A DNA stretch of 17,636 nucleotides from Bradyrhizobiaceae bacterium (lineage in GTDB: Bacteria > Pseudomonadota > Alphaproteobacteria > Rhizobiales > Hyphomicrobiaceae), in the NCBI GenBank assembly GCA_947475855.1, contig CANJPN010000050.1, positions 1-17,636 of the forward strand, read 5' to 3'. The first letter of the stretch is position 1. Each line of letters begins with the position of its first letter. The position numbers and the translations under genes were made by a program. Shown piece by piece: positions 14,890 through 17,636 of the stretch. Below the pieces are notes generated by a model that made no database searches, had not been told where the DNA came from, and worked only from the letters and a program-made list of their open reading frames with translations.

Positions 14890-16379
14890 CCGTGTCCCTC
14901 CTTCACGTTCCCCGCGGAAACGACGGCGCCACGCTGATGCACGATCGTCGGCGTGCGCGACCCGACGAAGCCGCGCGGCCGCCAGATCATCATGACGACC
15001 ATCACCAGCCCGAACACGAGCATGCGATAAAGTTCGAGATCACGGAATAGCTCGATGCCGCCGACCATCACGAGAGCAGCGACGGCGACACCGATCTGGC
15101 TGCCCATCCCCCCCATTACGACCATCGCCAGGATCGTCGCGCTCTCCATGAACGTGAAGCTCTCTGGACTGATGAAGCCCTGCTTCGTCGCGAAGAACGA
15201 GCCCGCGAAGCCCCCGAACATCGCGCCCATCGCAAACGCGGAAAGCTTCACCAGAGTCGTGTTGAGCCCCAGCGCGCGGCACGCGATCTCGTCCTCGCGC
15301 AGCGCTTCCCACGCGCGCCCGACCGGCAGCCGGCGCACCCTTGTCGTCACCCACGCCGTGAACAAAGCCAACACCAGAATGATATAGTAGAGCCACATGA
15401 TCCGGTGCAGCGAAGAATGCTCGATACCGAAAAACCCGCAAAAGCTACCCGGCCCACACGTGGCATCGAACACCAGCCCGAAGAAACTCGGCCGCGGTAT
15501 CCCGGAGATCCCGTTGGGGCCCCCCGTCAGGCTCTGCCAGTTGAGCAGCAGAATGCGGATGATTTCGCCGAAGGCGAGCGTCACGATGGCGAGATAATCG
15601 CCGCGCAACCGCAGAACGGGAAAGCCAAGCAGCACCCCCCAGAACGCCGCCAGAATTCCCGCGAGCGGCAGGCAGATCCAGAACGACAGCCCGAAATTCT
15701 GCGCCAGCAGCGCGTAGGCGTATGCGCCGACCGCATAGAACGCCACGTAGCCCAGATCGAGCAGCCCCGCGAGCCCGACCACGATGTTGAGCCCCCAGCC
15801 GAGCATCACGTATGTCAGGACCATAACCGCGAGATCGAGCGTATAGCGATCCGCCACCGGTAACGCTGGAAAAACCGCGAGCGCGCCGAGCCCCGCCCAC
15901 GGCAGATACGACGTCAGCTTCGTCCCCGAAAGCCACCGCGCCAGCGACGCGAAAACCAACCCGATCGAAGTTTGCTGGAAGACGATCAGGAACGCGAGCC
16001 ACGACACGAGCAAGAGCCGGAAGCGCCACCACCCCGCAATCTCGAAGCCAGCGAGCCATCCGAAGGCGACGATCAGGCCCACCAATGCGATCCCGCAGAA
16101 AGCCGCCCCGATGGCGTGCGGCCCGATCAGCTCCCGCGTTTCGTGCGAACGGTTAGGTGTCAACACCGCCAGCAGCATCACGAGCCGCCCGACGAACACG
16201 ATGGCCACCGCCTCCGCCACCACGGGCCAACGCGAAACGAGATCGAGCGCCGTCGGCGTGTCGATCGTCCGCCAAGCTAGCAACGGAATCGAAAGCAGCA
16301 GCGCGACCAACGCCCATTTCACTGCGTCGACGAGCGCCGCGCTCAGCGCCGCGGCGCGTGCAGTGTCGCCGTCGCTCAT
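14886..16379 (-). CDS. livM: Branched-chain amino acid ABC transporter permease LivM
   Basis: 497 residues, an inner-membrane permease. The conserved LivM core begins about residue 160 (LPVADRYTLDLAVMVLTYVM, LGWGLNIVVGLAGLLDLGYV) and includes RLRGDYLAIVTLAFGEIIRI and the ATPase-contacting EAA-like loop GRAWEALREDEIACRALGLN. It ends with a polar tail. It is longer than typical LivM (about 420 in E. coli): the first 150 or so residues add several hydrophobic segments (WALVALLLSIPLLAW, VVAEAVAIVFVGRLVMLLAV, FCGIALVGLIVAFGWLAGF), a type of N-terminal extension seen in other alphaproteobacterial LivM proteins. It is separated from livH by a 174-bp gap that carries an inverted-repeat element. Confidence 0.92.
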   Translation of the reverse strand: MSDGDTARAAALSAALVDAVKWALVALLLSIPLLAWRTIDTPTALDLVSRWPVVAEAVAIVFVGRLVMLLAVLTPNRSHETRELIGPHAIGAAFCGIALVGLIVAFGWLAGFEIAGWWRFRLLLVSWLAFLIVFQQTSIGLVFASLARWLSGTKLTSYLPWAGLGALAVFPALPVADRYTLDLAVMVLTYVMLGWGLNIVVGLAGLLDLGYVAFYAVGAYAYALLAQNFGLSFWICLPLAGILAAFWGVLLGFPVLRLRGDYLAIVTLAFGEIIRILLLNWQSLTGGPNGISGIPRPSFFGLVFDATCGPGSFCGFFGIEHSSLHRIMWLYYIILVLALFTAWVTTRVRRLPVGRAWEALREDEIACRALGLNTTLVKLSAFAMGAMFGGFAGSFFATKQGFISPESFTFMESATILAMVVMGGMGSQIGVAVAALVMVGGIELFRDLELYRMLVFGLVMVVMMIWRPRGFVGSRTPTIVHQRGAVVSAGNVKEGHG

Positions 16380-16393
16380 GGCACATCCCGGGC

Positions 16394-16511
16394 CGTAGGG
16401 TGCGGTAGCGAAGCGTACCGCACCGCCCCCGCATGCGCTGGTGCGGTACGCGCCTTATCTCGTGTCGCTCCAGCAAACATGCCGACGCGAAGCGCGCCAC
16501 CGCACCCTACG
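16394..16511. repeat. Inverted-repeat element between livH and livM
   Basis: About 118 bp bounded by CGTAGGGTGCGGT (16394-16406) and its exact complement ACCGCACCCTACG (16499-16511). Inside, GGTGCGGTA (16399-16407) pairs perfectly with TACCGCACC (16416-16424) around an 8-nt loop, and GGTGCGGTACGCGCC recurs at 16440-16454. CGTAGGGTG-type palindromes are common intergenic repeats in Bradyrhizobium and relatives (from memory). In the transcript the element would make strong hairpins and may shift the ratio of LivH to LivM. Confidence 0.75.
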
Positions 16512-16553
16512 AAGACTATCCTGGTCCGCATCGACATATCAGCGCTCATCGCC

Positions 16554-17483
16554 TCAGACCTTCTCGACCTCGGGCCGCCCAAGCAGCCCCTGCGGCATGA
16601 AGATCAGGATGATGGCGAGGATGGAGAACGCCGCCACGTCCTTGTAGGCGCTACCGACCCAGTCGGCCCAGAACGTCTCGACCAGCGCGATAACGAGCCC
16701 GCCGAGCATCGCGCCGGGCAGCGAACCGATACCGCCGAGCACCGCCGCAGTGAACGCTTTGATGCCAGCGACGAAGCCGATGTAGAAATCGATCACGCCG
16801 TAATAGAGCATGAACATCATGCCGGCCACGGCCGCTAGTGCTGCCCCGATTACGAACGTCACCGCGATCGTGCGATCCACGTCGACCCCGGTCAACGCCG
16901 CCATCGTCCTGTCCTGTTCAACCGCGCGCTGTGCCCGCCCGAGCGGTGTCGCCTTCACGATCCACGTGAACAGCCCCATCAGCGCCAGCGTCGTGACGAT
17001 GATCAGCACCTGGATGTTCGAGATGCCTGCACCGCTTTTCCCCGGCTCGCCCGCGATCAGCGTGATGCCACCGGTGACGATGGGTTGCAGCGGCTTCACG
17101 TTCGCGCCCTGCAGGATCTGCACGAGATTGGCGAGCACGATCGACATGCCGATGGCCGAGATCAGTGGCGCCAGCCTGAACGATCCGCGCAGCGGCCGGT
17201 ACGCGGTCCGCTCGATCGTCCAGCCCCACACCGCCGTCAGCGCCATCGCGAGCAGTAGCACCACCGCGAGCGCCAGGATCAGCAGCATCATCGGCATCGA
17301 ACCGGTCAAGCCCAGCAGAAGAATGAACAGCAGCGCGATGAAGCTGCCCACCATGAACACGTCGCCATGCGCAAAGTTCACCATGCCGATGATCCCATAG
17401 ACCATCGTATAGCCGATCGCGATCAAGCCATAGATCGCTCCCAGAGTGACGGCGTTGACGAGTTGCTCGATGAAATGGGCCAT
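16554..17483 (-). CDS. livH: Branched-chain amino acid ABC transporter permease LivH
   Basis: 309 residues from ATG 17483, chosen by family similarity: MAHFIEQLVNAVTLGAIYGL followed by IAIGYTMVYGIIGMVNFAHG is the standard LivH N-terminus. The frame is open 40 codons further upstream, but that part is not family-like. The ribosome site is weak. Multiple membrane helices follow (LLLILALAVVLLLAMALTAV and others), then the EAA-like loop GRAQRAVEQDRTMAALTGVD that docks the ATPases, and the terminal FSILAIILIFMPQGLLGRPE. It is the first gene of the operon in view; no livK/livJ binding-protein gene is within the window. It forms the inner-membrane channel with LivM. Confidence 0.92.
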   Translation of the reverse strand: MAHFIEQLVNAVTLGAIYGLIAIGYTMVYGIIGMVNFAHGDVFMVGSFIALLFILLLGLTGSMPMMLLILALAVVLLLAMALTAVWGWTIERTAYRPLRGSFRLAPLISAIGMSIVLANLVQILQGANVKPLQPIVTGGITLIAGEPGKSGAGISNIQVLIIVTTLALMGLFTWIVKATPLGRAQRAVEQDRTMAALTGVDVDRTIAVTFVIGAALAAVAGMMFMLYYGVIDFYIGFVAGIKAFTAAVLGGIGSLPGAMLGGLVIALVETFWADWVGSAYKDVAAFSILAIILIFMPQGLLGRPEVEKV

Positions 17484-17512
17484 AGGCGGAGGGCACTCGG
17501 TCGTGGCGGCGC

Positions 17513-17534
17513 GAAGAAGAGCCGTTTTCGGCTC
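17513..17534 (-). terminator. Hairpin upstream of livH, terminator or attenuator
   Basis: On the minus strand GAGCCG, loop AAAA, CGGCTC make a 6-bp stem followed by TTCTTC. It sits 30 bp before the livH start, so it either ends a transcript arriving from beyond the window or attenuates livH in its own leader. The T tract is imperfect. Confidence 0.4.
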
Positions 17535-17636
17535 GCCAAGGATAGCGCTATTGTGGCAGCGCCACCTGTACCCGAACTGCCACTGTTCACCGCCACTATG
17601 CAATGGCCACGGCGTAGGTTGGGTCGAGCCCTGCGA

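Overview
The window looks like an alphaproteobacterial chromosome, most likely of the order Hyphomicrobiales (a Bradyrhizobium- or Rhodopseudomonas-like relative). That placement rests on GC-rich core genes, a complete branched-chain amino acid ABC transporter operon, an alphaproteobacterial-type tRNA-Met(CAT), and small secreted protein families that I associate with this order. No species call is possible from sequence alone. The window divides at about 11.3 kb into an accessory left part with visibly lower GC and a conserved right part.

Left part, 1-6.45 kb: mostly envelope or secreted proteins of unknown role. It opens with the 3' end of a gene encoding 32-residue repeats. A six-gene minus-strand cluster (3883 down to 371) follows: a secreted protein of unknown family, an acidic cytoplasmic protein, a small basic exported protein, a Cys-rich exported protein, a small Cys-containing protein translationally coupled to it by an ATGA overlap, and a membrane-anchored SNase-type nuclease. 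Divergent from it are a lipoprotein with an Excalibur-like Cys pattern, a membrane-anchored coiled-coil protein and a GIY-YIG-like nuclease.

Middle part, 6.45-11.2 kb: a compact module that looks like a replicating integrative element. It holds a ribbon-helix-helix regulator bracketed by two copies of a structured repeat of about 57 nt, a large protein joining an SF2 helicase to an archaeo-eukaryotic-type primase, a doubtful small ORF, and a P4-type tyrosine integrase. Integrase and helicase-primase are both transcribed away from the tRNA-Met. The 190 bp between integrase and tRNA contains phased direct repeats, a 31-nt palindrome, an intrinsic terminator and the tRNA promoter. The integrase lies on the 5' side of the tRNA, which is not the usual layout, and no duplicated tRNA fragment is present in the window.

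Right part, 11.38-17.6 kb: tRNA-Met, a small two-TM membrane protein, two adjacent long palindromes of one repeat family, a receiver-domain protein with a probable frameshift in its last helix, and the convergent livH-livM-livG-livF operon. The liv genes encode two permeases and two ATPases for leucine/isoleucine/valine-type uptake; no substrate-binding protein gene is in view. An inverted-repeat element of about 118 bp sits between livH and livM.
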